Under the pieces are notes generated by a model. The model did not search any database. It was not told the origin of the DNA and worked only from the letters and a program-made list of their open reading frames with translations. Shown in pieces: positions 33,572 to 42,917 of a stretch of DNA of 64,000 bases. The DNA is from Affinirhizobium straminoryzae (lineage in GTDB: Bacteria; Pseudomonadota; Alphaproteobacteria; Rhizobiales; Rhizobiaceae), in assembly GCF_007004135.1 (NCBI RefSeq), contig NZ_VJMG01000069.1:23360-87359 (forward strand), written 5' to 3'. Every line of letters starts with the position of its first letter. Positions within the stretch are counted from its first letter, which is position 1. A program made the position numbers and the translations under genes.

Positions 33572-34459
33572 GTGAAGATCAAGGGGACGTTGATCGGCTT
33601 TACGGCGATCCTGATGTGGTCGCTGCTCGCCCTGATGACCGCCGCCTCCGGCACCATGCCGCCCTTCCAGCTGTCAGCCATCACCTTTGCGATCGGCAGC
33701 CTGCCGGGCCTTGTTTTGCTTGCCGCACGTCCCGGGCGTCTGAAGCTGCTGCGCCAGCCGGCAAAAGTCTGGCTCACAGGGATTGGCGGGCTGTTCGGCT
33801 ATCATTTTCTGTATTTCACGGCGCTGCGCAATGCACCGGCGGTGGAGGCGGGGCTGATCGCCTATCTCTGGCCGCTGCTGATCGTCGTGGGCTCGGCTCT
33901 GCTGCCGGGCGAGCGGTTGCGCTGGCATCATCTCGCCGGCGCGCTGGCGGGTCTTGCGGGCACGGTCGCCATCGTCTCCCGCACCGGTCTTTCCTTCGAT
34001 GGCGCCTATCTCGTCGGCTATGGCGCAGCCTTCCTCTGCGCCTTCACCTGGTCCGGCTATTCGCTGCTGACCCGGCGGTTCGAGGCCGTGTCCACCGATG
34101 TGGTGACGGGTTTTTGTCTGGCGACCTCGATCCTGTCGCTGCTCTGCCATCTGGCGCTCGAGCAGACGGTCTGGCCCGCTGGCGCAGCGGAATGGATCGC
34201 CATCCTCGGCCTGGGCCTGATGCCGGTGGGGGCGGCTTTCTATGCCTGGGATTACGGGGTGAAGGCCGGCGACATCCAGATCCTCGGCGCCGCCAGCTAT
34301 GCGGCGCCGCTGCTCTCCACGCTGATCCTGGTTCTCTTCGGTTTTGCTGAGCCCAGTCTTCGGATCGCGCTCGCATGCCTGCTGATCACCGGCGGTGCGG
34401 CCCTGGCCGCCAAGGACATGATCCGCCGCCGGCCGGTCGCCGAGGCGCCCGCGGAATAG
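33572..34459 (+). CDS. EamA-family (DMT) exporter, YddG-like
   Basis: This 295-aa protein has ten predicted membrane helices in two EamA repeats. Recognisable parts are LIGFTAILMWSLLALM, FGYHFLYFTALRNAPAVEAG and the second-repeat LGLMPVGAAFYAWDYGVK. The closest known group exports aromatic amino acids (YddG) or related metabolites. GTG at 33572 follows AGGGGG by 6 bases and is my preferred start; an ATG at 33551 is in frame. It converges with the DUF985 gene with a 6-bp gap. Confidence 0.87.
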   Translation: MKIKGTLIGFTAILMWSLLALMTAASGTMPPFQLSAITFAIGSLPGLVLLAARPGRLKLLRQPAKVWLTGIGGLFGYHFLYFTALRNAPAVEAGLIAYLWPLLIVVGSALLPGERLRWHHLAGALAGLAGTVAIVSRTGLSFDGAYLVGYGAAFLCAFTWSGYSLLTRRFEAVSTDVVTGFCLATSILSLLCHLALEQTVWPAGAAEWIAILGLGLMPVGAAFYAWDYGVKAGDIQILGAASYAAPLLSTLILVLFGFAEPSLRIALACLLITGGAALAAKDMIRRRPVAEAPAE

Positions 34460-34465
34460 GGCGTA

Positions 34466-34888
34466 TCAGGCGCCGGGCTCCCAGCCGGGCGGCGCCATCT
34501 CGAATGTCGCAAACTCGAATCCGGGCGCAACCGTGCATCCGACAAGCGTGAAGGCACCGAGCGGTTCGGCGCATTGCCATTCGCCGGCCACAACCACGAT
34601 CTGCGGCCGCTCGCCCTTTTCAAGATCGAGCCCGAGGATTTCGGCGCGCGCCGCTTCGCCGTCCTTCGCCAGCCGGAGCTTCAGCGGTTCGCCCGCGTAG
34701 AAGTGCCAGACTTCGGCGGCGTCCTTCACCCTGTGCCAGTGCGAGCGCTCGCCGGCTTTGAGCAGGTAATAGATCGCCGTGGAATGGCCACGGGGTCCCC
34801 CGCCCGCATCGCGAAAGGTTTCCGTGTACCAGCCGCCTTCGGGATGCGGCTGCATGGCGAGCCTCTCGATGATCTCGTCAGCCGTCAC
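34466..34888 (-). CDS. DUF985 cupin-like protein
   Basis: The 140-aa protein is a cupin_5/DUF985 family member. Metal or ligand-site segments are PHPEGGWYTETFR, AIYYLLKAGERSHWHRVKDAAEVWHFYAG and PLGAFTLVGCTVAPGF. The function is unknown; eukaryotic relatives act in lipid or sugar metabolism. The start ATG overlaps the gloB stop by 4 bases (ATGA), so it is translated with gloB. Confidence 0.9.
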   Translation of the reverse strand: MTADEIIERLAMQPHPEGGWYTETFRDAGGGPRGHSTAIYYLLKAGERSHWHRVKDAAEVWHFYAGEPLKLRLAKDGEAARAEILGLDLEKGERPQIVVVAGEWQCAEPLGAFTLVGCTVAPGFEFATFEMAPPGWEPGA

Positions 34889-35658
34889 TTGAAGTTGTCC
34901 TTGCGCTTGCGGATTTCGGCAAACACCTCCTCATTGGTCGCGCCTTCCATCACCAGATGACGGCGGATCGCGGGGTCGGCCACGCGCAGGAAGGGATTGG
35001 TTTCCTTCTCCAGCCCCATCATGGTGGGAATCGTGAAGCGCCCCTCGGCGCGCAGTTCATCGATCTGGCGCACCCGCCGCTGCAGGACCTCGTTGTCGGG
35101 GTCGATGCTGATGGCAAAGCGGGCATTGGACTGCGTGTATTCGTGGCCGAAATAGATGGCGGTCTCATCCGGCAGCACGCAGAGCTTCTGCAGGGAATGC
35201 CACATGTCGGCGGCGCTGCGCTCGAACAGGCGGCCGCAGCCCAGCGCAAACAGCGTGTCGGCGGCAAACAGCAGCTTGTCTTCGGGGAAGCTGTAGCAGA
35301 CATGGCCGGCGGTGTGGCCCGGGGTCTCGAAAACGCGCACCGGATGTTCGCCGAACAGGAATTCGTCGCCATCGGCCACCGAACGGTCCAACCCCGGGAT
35401 CGCCACCGCCTCGTTGACCGGGCCGATGATCTCGCAGCCATAGCGCTCCTTCAGCGCCAGGTTTGCCTCGACATGATCGGTATGGTGATGCGTGGTGAAG
35501 ATATGCGTGATCTTCCAGCCGCGTGCCTCCGCCGCCGCCACGATCGGGCCTTCTTCCGGCGCATCGATGGAGGCCGTCAGCCCGCTTTCCGGATCGTGCA
35601 GCAGCACGCCGTAATTGTCGCTGCGACACATAAAGACTTCAATCGCCAGAGTTTTCAT
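34885..35658 (-). CDS. gloB: Hydroxyacylglutathione hydrolase (glyoxalase II)
   Basis: The 257-aa metallo-beta-lactamase-fold enzyme has the binuclear metal motif TTHHHTDH, then ETPGHTAGHVCY and FAADTLFALGCGRLFE, plus YFGHEYTQSN. The C-terminal HAGH domain has KETNPFLRV. It hydrolyses S-lactoylglutathione to lactate and glutathione. The start MKTLAIEVFMCRSDNYG at 35658 is the family N-terminus; the 51 extra upstream codons overlap the divergent methyltransferase. It leads a two-gene operon with the DUF985 gene. Confidence 0.96.
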   Translation of the reverse strand: MKTLAIEVFMCRSDNYGVLLHDPESGLTASIDAPEEGPIVAAAEARGWKITHIFTTHHHTDHVEANLALKERYGCEIIGPVNEAVAIPGLDRSVADGDEFLFGEHPVRVFETPGHTAGHVCYSFPEDKLLFAADTLFALGCGRLFERSAADMWHSLQKLCVLPDETAIYFGHEYTQSNARFAISIDPDNEVLQRRVRQIDELRAEGRFTIPTMMGLEKETNPFLRVADPAIRRHLVMEGATNEEVFAEIRKRKDNFK

Positions 35659-35745
35659 CAGTGCTGCCCATTGCGTGTGAACCGTGTTGCCCCAATGTAG
35701 AGGCCACCGACTTGAAGTCCAACCACCCTCTGATAGCTTTTCGCC

Positions 35746-36489
35746 ATGCACGCCGATATCGTCGACCTCCGTGAGTTCTACCAGTCGCCGCTCGGCCGCT
35801 TTGCCGAGCATTCGATCATCATGGCGCTGTCCTCGCTTTGGCCGCGCCTGCCGGAGGAGCGGCTGGTGGGGCTCGGCTATGCGGTGCCTTATCTCGACCG
35901 CTTTCGCGCCGATACCGAGCGCACCTTCGCCTTCATGCCGGCGGGGCAGGGGGCGGTGAACTGGCCGGTCGGGGAATTGTCCTCAACCGCGCTTGTCTTC
36001 GATGAGGAACTTCCGCTGCCGGATGCCTGCATTGACCGCGTTCTGATGGTGCATTCGCTGGAATTTGCCGAGAACCCGCGCGAGACGCTGAAGGAGCTGT
36101 GGCGCATCCTGGCGCCCGGCGGCCGGCTTGTCATCGTGGTGCCGAACCGTCGCGGGGTGTGGGCGCGCATGGAGCATACGCCGTTCGGCTCGGGTCGTCC
36201 CTATTCGCGCCGTCAGCTGACCAATCTGATGCGCGAGACGAATTTCACGCCGTCTGCCGCCGCCGAGGCACTGTTCTTCCCGCCCTCCAAGCTGCGAGCG
36301 GTGCTGAAGCTTCGCCATGGTTTCGAGCGGATCGGCCGCAGGCTCTGGCCGGCCTTTTCCGGCGTACTGGTGCTGGAGGCGCAGAAGCGGCTCTATCAGG
36401 GCCTGCCGGTGGCGGCGCGCGCCTCGCGGCGTGTTTTCGTGCCGGTGCTTGGCGCGCAAGGGGTTCCGACGACCAGAAGCCGCAGTTGA
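35746..36489 (+). CDS. Class I SAM-dependent methyltransferase
   Basis: The 247-aa protein is a Methyltransf_11-type enzyme in which the usual N-terminal glycine motif is GLGYAVPYL. The later core motifs are LPLPDACIDRVLMVHSLEF and LKELWRILAPGGRLVIVVPNR. Homologues adjacent to gloB are widespread in Rhizobiales, where the substrate is not known. It is divergent from gloB (87-bp gap). The hisC gene follows after 73 bp on the same strand. Confidence 0.88.
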   Translation: MHADIVDLREFYQSPLGRFAEHSIIMALSSLWPRLPEERLVGLGYAVPYLDRFRADTERTFAFMPAGQGAVNWPVGELSSTALVFDEELPLPDACIDRVLMVHSLEFAENPRETLKELWRILAPGGRLVIVVPNRRGVWARMEHTPFGSGRPYSRRQLTNLMRETNFTPSAAAEALFFPPSKLRAVLKLRHGFERIGRRLWPAFSGVLVLEAQKRLYQGLPVAARASRRVFVPVLGAQGVPTTRSRS

Positions 36490-36562
36490 GGCCTTGCGGC
36501 CTCGACAAAAGCGGCCGACAGGATTAAGGGCGATGGATCATCTTTTTCGAAGGTCTTGCCCG

Positions 36563-37669
36563 ATGGATAGCGCCCAGCTGAAGCCCGTTCCCCGCCCCGG
36601 AATCCTGGATATCGCCGCTTATGTGCCGGGCAAGGAACATGCGCCGGGTGTCGCGCGCGTCTTCAAGCTCTCCTCCAACGAGACCCCGCTCGGCGCAAGC
36701 CCGAAGGCGCTCGATGCCTTCCGCCAGGCGGCCGGCCATCTCGAAATCTATCCCGACGGTCAGGCGATCGAACTGCGCACCGCGATTGCCGAAACCCACC
36801 GGCTGAACATCGCCAACATTCTCTGCGGCAACGGTTCCGATGAACTGCTCGGCCTGCTTTGCCATGTCTATCTCGGCGCCGGTGACGAGGCGATCATCAC
36901 CGAGCATGGATTCCTCGTCTACAAGATCCAGATCATGGGCGCCGGTGCGACCCCGGTGACGGTGAAGGAACAGGAGTGCCGGGTCGATGTGGATGCCATT
37001 CTGGCGGCCGTGACGCCGAAGACGAAGATGGTGTTCATCGCCAATCCCGGCAACCCGACCGGCACCTATGTGCCGGCCGCCGAGGTGCGCCGCCTGCATG
37101 CCGGCCTGCCAAAGAACGTCATCCTCGTGCTCGACGCGGCCTATGCCGAATATGTGCGTGAAAACGATTACGAATCCGGCATCGAGCTTGTGTCTTCGGC
37201 GCAGAATGTCGTGATGACGCGCACCTTCTCCAAGGTCTACGGGCTTGCGGCGCTGCGCATCGGCTGGATGTATGGCCCTGTCGACATTCTGGACGCGCTG
37301 AACCGCGTGCGCGGCCCCTTCAACCTCAACGCGCCGGCCATTTCCGCCGGTGCCGCCGCGATCCGCGACCAGGATTTCATCGGCAAGGCCGTGGCGCACA
37401 ACCAGCTTTGGCTGGCCAAGCTGACGCAGGCCTTCGAATCCTTCGGCCTCAAGGTCACGCCGTCGGTCACCAACTTCCTGCTGATCCATTTCCCCGACGT
37501 GGATGGCAAGCGGGCGCCGGAGGCCGATGATTTCCTGACCAGCCGCGGCTTCATCCTGCGCGCCGTCAGGGGCTATGGCTTCCCGAATGCGCTGCGCATG
37601 ACGGTGGGCTCGGAAGAGGCCAATCGCGGCGTGATCGAGGCTCTCGGCGAGTTTATGAGCAAGGCATGA
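36563..37669 (+). CDS. hisC: Histidinol-phosphate aminotransferase
   Basis: The 368-aa PLP enzyme has the N-terminal PGILDIAAYVPGKEHAPG, FKLSSNETPLGASP, NPGNPTGTYVPA and the PLP-lysine motif TRTFSKVYGLAALRIGW. It transaminates imidazole acetol phosphate and often aromatic keto acids as well, which fits its overlap with the prephenate dehydrogenase gene. The start at 36563 has GAAGG 8 bases upstream; an ATG ten codons earlier (36533) is possible. Its TGA overlaps the tyrC ATG (ATGA). Confidence 0.95.
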   Translation: MDSAQLKPVPRPGILDIAAYVPGKEHAPGVARVFKLSSNETPLGASPKALDAFRQAAGHLEIYPDGQAIELRTAIAETHRLNIANILCGNGSDELLGLLCHVYLGAGDEAIITEHGFLVYKIQIMGAGATPVTVKEQECRVDVDAILAAVTPKTKMVFIANPGNPTGTYVPAAEVRRLHAGLPKNVILVLDAAYAEYVRENDYESGIELVSSAQNVVMTRTFSKVYGLAALRIGWMYGPVDILDALNRVRGPFNLNAPAISAGAAAIRDQDFIGKAVAHNQLWLAKLTQAFESFGLKVTPSVTNFLLIHFPDVDGKRAPEADDFLTSRGFILRAVRGYGFPNALRMTVGSEEANRGVIEALGEFMSKA

Positions 37670-38595
37670 GTGGCATTCTGTTCGACCGTATCACGCTGAT
37701 CGGCATCGGCCTGATCGGATCCTCCATCGCGCGCGACATCCGGGACAAGGGCCTGGCTGGCGAGGTGGTGATCTCCACCCGCAGCGAAACGACGCTGAAG
37801 CGCGCCGAGGAACTGGGGCTTGGCGATCGCTATCTAACCTCCGCCGCCGAGGCGGTGAAGGGGGCGGATCTGGTGATCGTCTCGGTGCCGGTCGGTTCGT
37901 CCGGCATGGTCGCCGAGCAGATCGCGCCGCACCTGAAGCCGGGCGCCATCCTCACCGATGTCGGTTCCACCAAGGCCTCCGTCATCGCGCAGATGCAGCC
38001 GCATGTGCCGGAAGGCGTGCATTTCATCCCCGGCCACCCGCTGGCGGGCACGGAAAAATCCGGTCCGGATGCCGGCTTTTCCGGCCTGTTCAAGGGGCGC
38101 TGGTGCATCTTCACGCCGCTGCCGGACACCGATCCGGAGGCGCTCTCACGACTTCGCGATTTCTGGGCGGCACTCGGCTCCCGGATCGACGAGATGGACC
38201 CGCTGCATCACGACAAGGTGCTGGCGATCGTCTCGCACCTGCCGCACATCATTGCCTATAACATCGTCGGCACGGCCGACGACCTGGAGACGGTGACGGA
38301 ATCGGAAGTCATCAAGTATTCCGCCTCCGGTTTCCGCGATTTCACCCGTCTGGCGGCCTCCGATCCCACCATGTGGCGGGATATCTGCATGCACAACAAG
38401 GATGCCATCCTGGAAATGCTGGCGCGCTTTTCGGAGGATCTCTCCTCCCTGCAGCGGGCGATCCGCTGGGGCGAGGGCGACAAGCTGTTCGAGCTATTCT
38501 CGCGCACCCGCACCATCCGTCGCTCGATCGTCGAGGCGGGCCAGGACGTGGATGCACCGGACTTCGGCCGCCACGCGCTGGACCCCAAGAACTGA
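37666..38595 (+). CDS. tyrC: Prephenate/arogenate dehydrogenase
   Basis: The 309-aa protein has the Rossmann motif LIGIGLIGSSIARDI, LVIVSVPVGSSG, DVGSTKASVI and the catalytic-histidine region HFIPGHPLAGTEKSGP. A helical dimerisation domain carries LPHIIAYNIVG. It makes 4-hydroxyphenylpyruvate or tyrosine. The ATGA overlap with hisC indicates a two-gene aromatic amino acid operon, with HisC supplying the aminotransferase step. Confidence 0.95.
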   Translation: MSGILFDRITLIGIGLIGSSIARDIRDKGLAGEVVISTRSETTLKRAEELGLGDRYLTSAAEAVKGADLVIVSVPVGSSGMVAEQIAPHLKPGAILTDVGSTKASVIAQMQPHVPEGVHFIPGHPLAGTEKSGPDAGFSGLFKGRWCIFTPLPDTDPEALSRLRDFWAALGSRIDEMDPLHHDKVLAIVSHLPHIIAYNIVGTADDLETVTESEVIKYSASGFRDFTRLAASDPTMWRDICMHNKDAILEMLARFSEDLSSLQRAIRWGEGDKLFELFSRTRTIRRSIVEAGQDVDAPDFGRHALDPKN

Positions 38596-38609
38596 TTGTC
38601 CGGCTGCTC

Positions 38610-38628
38610 GTCCCCGCCCGGCGGGGAC
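38610..38628. terminator. Bidirectional hairpin between convergent genes
   Basis: GTCCCCGC-CCG-GCGGGGAC is a perfect 8-bp stem in the 39-bp gap between tyrC and the DUF2125 gene, which converge here. Neither side has a T-run, so the terminator call rests on position and stem strength. Confidence 0.45.
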
Positions 38629-38634
38629 CAGGCC

Positions 38635-39642
38635 TCAGAGCGGCGGAATCTCGCCCACCGCGATGAAGCCGCCGACGAGGATCTTGCCGCGGTTGAGCGT
38701 TACGTCGAGGCGGGCGCTGTCGCCGCCGCCGGTCAGTGCCGACAGCATCCTCGAAGCGGTGTCGATGGTCTTGGCAAGCTGCGGGAAATTGCCCGAGAGA
38801 CGTTCGCGCCAGGCTCCGATTTTCTGCACCTCCAGCTTCAGCTTGCCGGACAGCCGGCCCTGCTCGTCAATGGCGATCGGGCCGCTGATACTGAGGATCT
38901 GGCCGTCGCCGAGATCGACACCGAGCTGGCGGATCTCTCCCTTCGAGCCGTAAAGGCCCGTACCGGTCTCGTCATGCCCTTCCAGCAGTCCCGCCTTGCC
39001 GGCGACCGTCACATCGGCCACGGCGGTGAAGCGCGGGATCTGCAGCGGCAGGCCTCGGGCGACAAGATCCGTGTTGCGCAGCGTCACCGCAGCATCGAGA
39101 TCCGCACCGTTCTGGCGGGCATGCACCTCCGTCTGTTCGACCTTGAGGTCGAAGGCCTGGCCTGTCTGCGAGGAGGTGATGGCCGAGGCAAGGCCCTTGA
39201 TGACTGTCGAGCTGCGCTCCACGCCGCCAGCCTTGGTTTGCAGGCTGGCCTGCAGGTCGGCCCATTGCGCGGTGACGGAGAGGCCGTTGCCGGTGCGCAG
39301 TTCCGAGGGACCATCCAGTTCCCAGACAATATGGTTTGGCGCATAGACCTGGGCTGCCGAACGCAGCGCCCCGAAGCTCGCGGAAATGCCCTTGGCGCTG
39401 TCGTCCACCGTAACCTTGGAGCAGAACAGGCCGATGCGGAAGGGATAGCCGCGATAGGTCGCGTCGGCGCAGTCGGCGGTCACGCCATGGTCCTGCTGCT
39501 TGCCGAGTGCGGTCAGCGTATTGGTCTTCAGGGTGGCTGCCGCATAGAACCAGCCAGCGGTATAGAGCGCGATGACCAGGACGATCAGCGCCGCCAGGGC
39601 CAAAATTTTTGCAGAAACGCCGCTTCGGCTTGACGCTGCCAT
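38635..39642 (-). CDS. DUF2125 domain protein
   Basis: The 335-aa protein is a DUF2125 member, a family nearly restricted to alphaproteobacteria. A single N-terminal membrane segment (KILALAALIVLVIALYTAGW) anchors a periplasmic beta-rich domain with CADATYRGYPFRIGLFCSKV. Two cysteines near the start of that domain may form a disulfide. Function is unknown; the fold suggests AsmA-like lipid or envelope roles, which is inference. ATG at 39642 follows GGAG by 6 bases and is preferred over the TTG at 39654. Confidence 0.88.
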   Translation of the reverse strand: MAASSRSGVSAKILALAALIVLVIALYTAGWFYAAATLKTNTLTALGKQQDHGVTADCADATYRGYPFRIGLFCSKVTVDDSAKGISASFGALRSAAQVYAPNHIVWELDGPSELRTGNGLSVTAQWADLQASLQTKAGGVERSSTVIKGLASAITSSQTGQAFDLKVEQTEVHARQNGADLDAAVTLRNTDLVARGLPLQIPRFTAVADVTVAGKAGLLEGHDETGTGLYGSKGEIRQLGVDLGDGQILSISGPIAIDEQGRLSGKLKLEVQKIGAWRERLSGNFPQLAKTIDTASRMLSALTGGGDSARLDVTLNRGKILVGGFIAVGEIPPL

Positions 39643-39691
39643 GATGTTCTCCAATGGTGCTCGTTCGAGTGCGTGCGGTTTGGCGTGGGAT

Positions 39692-40237
39692 ATGGACGAA
39701 TTTTGGGTGTTTGGCTACGGCTCCCTGATGTGGAATCCGGGCTTTGACTATGAAATGCGGGTGGGAGCACTGGCCAGGGGCTATCGCCGATCTCTCTGTG
39801 TCCGTTCCTTCGTCCACCGCGGTACGCCCGAACGTCCGGGTCTGGTGCTGGGGCTCGACCGTGGCGGCTCCTGCCGCGGCGTGGCCTTCCGGGTGGCCGA
39901 CGGGAAGCGCGAGGCGGTGCTGGATTACCTGCGCGCGCGCGAACTCGTTACCCATGTTTATCTCGAGCGACAACTGTCCGTGCTGCTGGAGGATGGGCGT
40001 CCGGTCCGGGCCGTGGGCTATGTGGTGGACCGCAGCCATTCGCAATATGGCGGCGCGCTCACTGTGGAGGAGGCCGCGCGGATCGTGCAGGTCTCCCACG
40101 GCCAGTCCGGCCCGAACGATGCCTATGTTGCCAATACCGTTGCCCATCTCAAGGAGATGGGCATTCGCGATCACTGGCTGGAAGGGGTTGCGGCGCGTGT
40201 TGCCGACCTTCAGGCGCGCACGGTAGCGGTTGCCTGA
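39692..40237 (+). CDS. ChaC-like gamma-glutamylcyclotransferase
   Basis: The 181-aa protein has the cyclotransferase fold: the start MDEFWVFGYGSLMWNPGF contains the YGSLMW substrate loop, followed by GYRRSLCVRSFVHRGTPERP and GLVLGLDRGGSCRG. Family members cleave glutathione to 5-oxoproline and Cys-Gly. The start at 39692 is the family N-terminus; the open frame extends 40 codons upstream into the divergent DUF2125 gene. The last 28 bases overlap the convergent acyltransferase gene. Confidence 0.92.
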   Translation: MDEFWVFGYGSLMWNPGFDYEMRVGALARGYRRSLCVRSFVHRGTPERPGLVLGLDRGGSCRGVAFRVADGKREAVLDYLRARELVTHVYLERQLSVLLEDGRPVRAVGYVVDRSHSQYGGALTVEEAARIVQVSHGQSGPNDAYVANTVAHLKEMGIRDHWLEGVAARVADLQARTVAVA

Positions 40238-41013
40238 TCCTTCAGCTCCGCCACCCGCTTGGCGGCTGTCGGCGGCAGCGGCAGGTGCGGATTGGCCGCC
40301 ACCTCGTCCAGCAGCAACTGATCGCTCGCCGTCTCCAGCGTCTCCACCAGCCGCGCAAAGAAGGCATCCGGGTCGAGTCCGGGCTCGATGGCGGGCAGGA
40401 TGCGGACGCGGAAATGGCCGGGATAGCGCAGGGTGCTGCGGCGCGGCCAGAACAGGCCGGGATGCAGCACGATCGGCACCACCGGGACCTGTGTATCACG
40501 ATAGATGCGGGCAATGCCGTAGCGATAGGCGGGCTCGGCGCCCGGCGGACGGCGTGTGCCTTCCGGATAGATAATCAGCTGCCGGCCATTGTCCATCTCG
40601 ATCTTCGTGCGGCGCATCACCTCCACCATCACCTTGCCGCGGGCACCGCGATCAACGGGGATCATCCGCTGCTTCATCAGATACCATCCGAACAGCGGGA
40701 TCCAGGTCAGTTCGCGCTTGAGGATGAAGACGGGATCGTCGATCCAGGGCAGCAGTGCATAGGTGTCCCAGAAAGACTGGTGCTTGGGCGCGAAGATGCA
40801 GCCGGTCTTCGGAATATTCTCCAGCCCTTCGATGGTAAAACGCGTTCCGACGATCTTTTCCATCAGCCAGTGGTTGGAGCGCGCCCAGGCCTTCGGAATG
40901 GCGAAAGCCTTCTTGCGCGGCAGGAGGAAATAGATCGGCGTCAGCACGATCATGCGCAGGATCAGGTTGGCATAGAAAAGGGTATTGAACAGGACTGAAC
41001 GCAGGACCAGCAT
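40210..41013 (-). CDS. plsC: 1-acyl-sn-glycerol-3-phosphate acyltransferase
   Basis: This 267-aa PlsC-type enzyme has an N-terminal membrane segment (LFYANLILRMIVLTPIYFLL), the catalytic block with APKHQSFWDTYAL (H-x4-D), and the substrate-binding FPEGTR-like motif YPEGTRRPPG. It acylates lysophosphatidate to phosphatidate. ATG at 41013 (MLVLRSVLFN) follows GGAAG and matches homologues; an ATG seven codons earlier (41034) is in frame. Downstream of the YdcF gene on the same strand. Confidence 0.93.
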   Translation of the reverse strand: MLVLRSVLFNTLFYANLILRMIVLTPIYFLLPRKKAFAIPKAWARSNHWLMEKIVGTRFTIEGLENIPKTGCIFAPKHQSFWDTYALLPWIDDPVFILKRELTWIPLFGWYLMKQRMIPVDRGARGKVMVEVMRRTKIEMDNGRQLIIYPEGTRRPPGAEPAYRYGIARIYRDTQVPVVPIVLHPGLFWPRRSTLRYPGHFRVRILPAIEPGLDPDAFFARLVETLETASDQLLLDEVAANPHLPLPPTAAKRVAELKDQATATVRA

Positions 41014-41078
41014 GATGGACTTCCGGAAAGGCATGGGCAGGCTGTGCCTACACCATCCGGAGGCCGGACGGAAGCAGC

Positions 41079-41822
41079 CTATCGATGCGGTGGTGGCTTC
41101 GTGCTTTCCTCGCGGATCTCTTCCTGGGTACGCAACCCCGTGCCCTGGCTGATGCCGAAATAGGAGCGCAGTGTGGCAGCCGCCATCTTGGCATATTCCG
41201 CCAGCATGATGCGCAGCACATCCGGCTCGGTGAACCAGGCCTTCCGCTTCAGGTCCGCATTGATGACGGGATAGGGAATGAACTTCGTCTCGTGGTCGAG
41301 GACCCTGAGTTCGAGCAGGCTGCGCGGCATGTGGTAGTTGTTGGTCACCACCAGCACCGAGCGATAGTCATGGTCGCGAATCCAGCGGGTGATCTCGTTG
41401 GCATTGCCGATGGTGTCGATCGCGCTGTAGCCGACATCGACGCAGCAGCGGAAAAGATCCGCCGAGCCCTGGGTGGAGCGGCGGATCTGGGCCGGAGAGG
41501 CAGAGGGATGGGCGCCGGAAATCAGCAGGCGCTTGCCCGCACCGTCCCGCAACAGGCCGAGCGCCTGGTCGATTCGCTGATACCCGCCCGTCAGCACAAC
41601 GATGGCATCGGCCTTGATGCCTTCCGGCGGTTGCAGCGAGGTAACGGAATCGGCAAACCAGAGAAAGCCACCGACCAGCAGTGCACCCGCCAGCAGAACG
41701 GTCATGCCGGCATAGCGCAGGCAGCGCCGGATCAGGCTGCGCCTGCTCCACCAGCCCGGTCCGCCCTCCTTGCCCGGAGGACGGGGCAGCCCTGATTTCC
41801 ACATGGTCTGGCCAAGGATCAT
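41079..41822 (-). CDS. YdcF/SanA-family (DUF218) membrane protein
   Basis: The 247-aa protein has one N-terminal membrane helix (YAGMTVLLAGALLVGGFLWF) and a DUF218 domain with ADAIVVLTGGYQRIDQALGLL, KRLLISGAHP and VVTNNYHMPRSLLELR. Relatives (ElyC, SanA, YdcF) affect envelope integrity and peptidoglycan lipid-carrier metabolism. It lies between ftsX and plsC, all read leftwards, a conserved rhizobial order that suggests envelope-related co-expression. Confidence 0.9.
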   Translation of the reverse strand: MILGQTMWKSGLPRPPGKEGGPGWWSRRSLIRRCLRYAGMTVLLAGALLVGGFLWFADSVTSLQPPEGIKADAIVVLTGGYQRIDQALGLLRDGAGKRLLISGAHPSASPAQIRRSTQGSADLFRCCVDVGYSAIDTIGNANEITRWIRDHDYRSVLVVTNNYHMPRSLLELRVLDHETKFIPYPVINADLKRKAWFTEPDVLRIMLAEYAKMAAATLRSYFGISQGTGLRTQEEIREESTKPPPHR

Positions 41823-41873
41823 GGCCTCGTCCTTAGCCCGAGTTTCGCCGCAAGAACAGACCCCTCCCGCGGT

Positions 41874-42917
41874 TCAGCCGCCGGCCAGCCCCTCGGAGCG
41901 GGCCGGATCCGAGCGGATGAGGTCGATTTCGTCAATTGTGCGCATGACGGTGATGCGTGCCGTCAGCGTGGTGAGCAAGGCAATAACGATGATTGTGGCA
42001 AGAATCCCGAGATAGCCCATGAAGTCGATGGTGAAGGTGCCGAAAAGCGCGGTCGCCTGGTCGGTCTGCGGCGTGGCGCGCGTCTGGCTCTGCAGGAAGC
42101 CGGCGGTCGCAAACAGCAGTGCCGCCAGCGCCCCGCCCGCGGCGGACCCCTTCAGGCTGATCTTGAGGAAATGCTTCTGGAATTCGGTCGCCACGAAGGC
42201 GCTTTCGGCGCCGACGAAATGCAGTACCTCCACGATATGCCGGTTGCCGGACAGGGCGCCACGGGTGGCGAAGACGACCGTCAGGATCATTGCGGTAAAG
42301 ACCAGGATCAGCACGCCGGTGCCGATCAGCACCGTGGTATGCGCCATCGAGACGAGCCGATCCACCCATGTCCGGTGGTCATCGAGAAAGGCCTGCGGCA
42401 CTTCTGAGCGCAGCAGATCGCGCATGGCGGCAAAATCCGGCGGGTGACGCTCATCGATGGTGATGATGATGAGACGCGGAACCGGCAGTTCCTTGAGATC
42501 GAGGCCGGCGCCGAGCCACGGCTCCAGCAGGCGGGCGGTTGCGGCATCGTCCATCACCGTGCCGGACTTGGTGCCGACGAAGGTGAGGGCCAGATCCTTG
42601 GCTTTCTTCAGTGCCTTGTCCATGTCGAGCCCGTCATCCGGCTTGATCTGGATGGTGATCTCGCGAGAAATCTGGCTTTCCCAGCTGGAGGCTGTGGAAC
42701 GCACCATGCTGACGGCGCCAAGTGTCAGGCAGGCCAGAAAGGACATGATGGCAATCACCACCATCAGGGCATTGCCCTGGATGTTGGAGGGCGGCAGGAT
42801 GGGGCCAGTAGGACGCACGCGCATTTCCGGCCGCCGCTGCGGCGCTGCGGCTGACTCGGCAGCGTTCGTCTTCTGCTCCGGCTGTCGGCCGGTGCGGGTG
42901 CGACTGATCTCATTCAT
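41874..42917 (-). CDS. ftsX: Cell division protein FtsX
   Basis: The 347-aa protein is the membrane part of the FtsEX complex. A long polar N-terminus (residues about 1-45) precedes the first helix (NALMVVIAIMSFLACLTLGA). A periplasmic loop and three later helices follow, including TVLIGTGVLILVFTAMILTVV. FtsEX regulates septal peptidoglycan hydrolases. The start overlaps the ftsE stop by 8 bp, so the two are translationally coupled. Confidence 0.93.
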   Translation of the reverse strand: MNEISRTRTGRQPEQKTNAAESAAAPQRRPEMRVRPTGPILPPSNIQGNALMVVIAIMSFLACLTLGAVSMVRSTASSWESQISREITIQIKPDDGLDMDKALKKAKDLALTFVGTKSGTVMDDAATARLLEPWLGAGLDLKELPVPRLIIITIDERHPPDFAAMRDLLRSEVPQAFLDDHRTWVDRLVSMAHTTVLIGTGVLILVFTAMILTVVFATRGALSGNRHIVEVLHFVGAESAFVATEFQKHFLKISLKGSAAGGALAALLFATAGFLQSQTRATPQTDQATALFGTFTIDFMGYLGILATIIVIALLTTLTARITVMRTIDEIDLIRSDPARSEGLAGG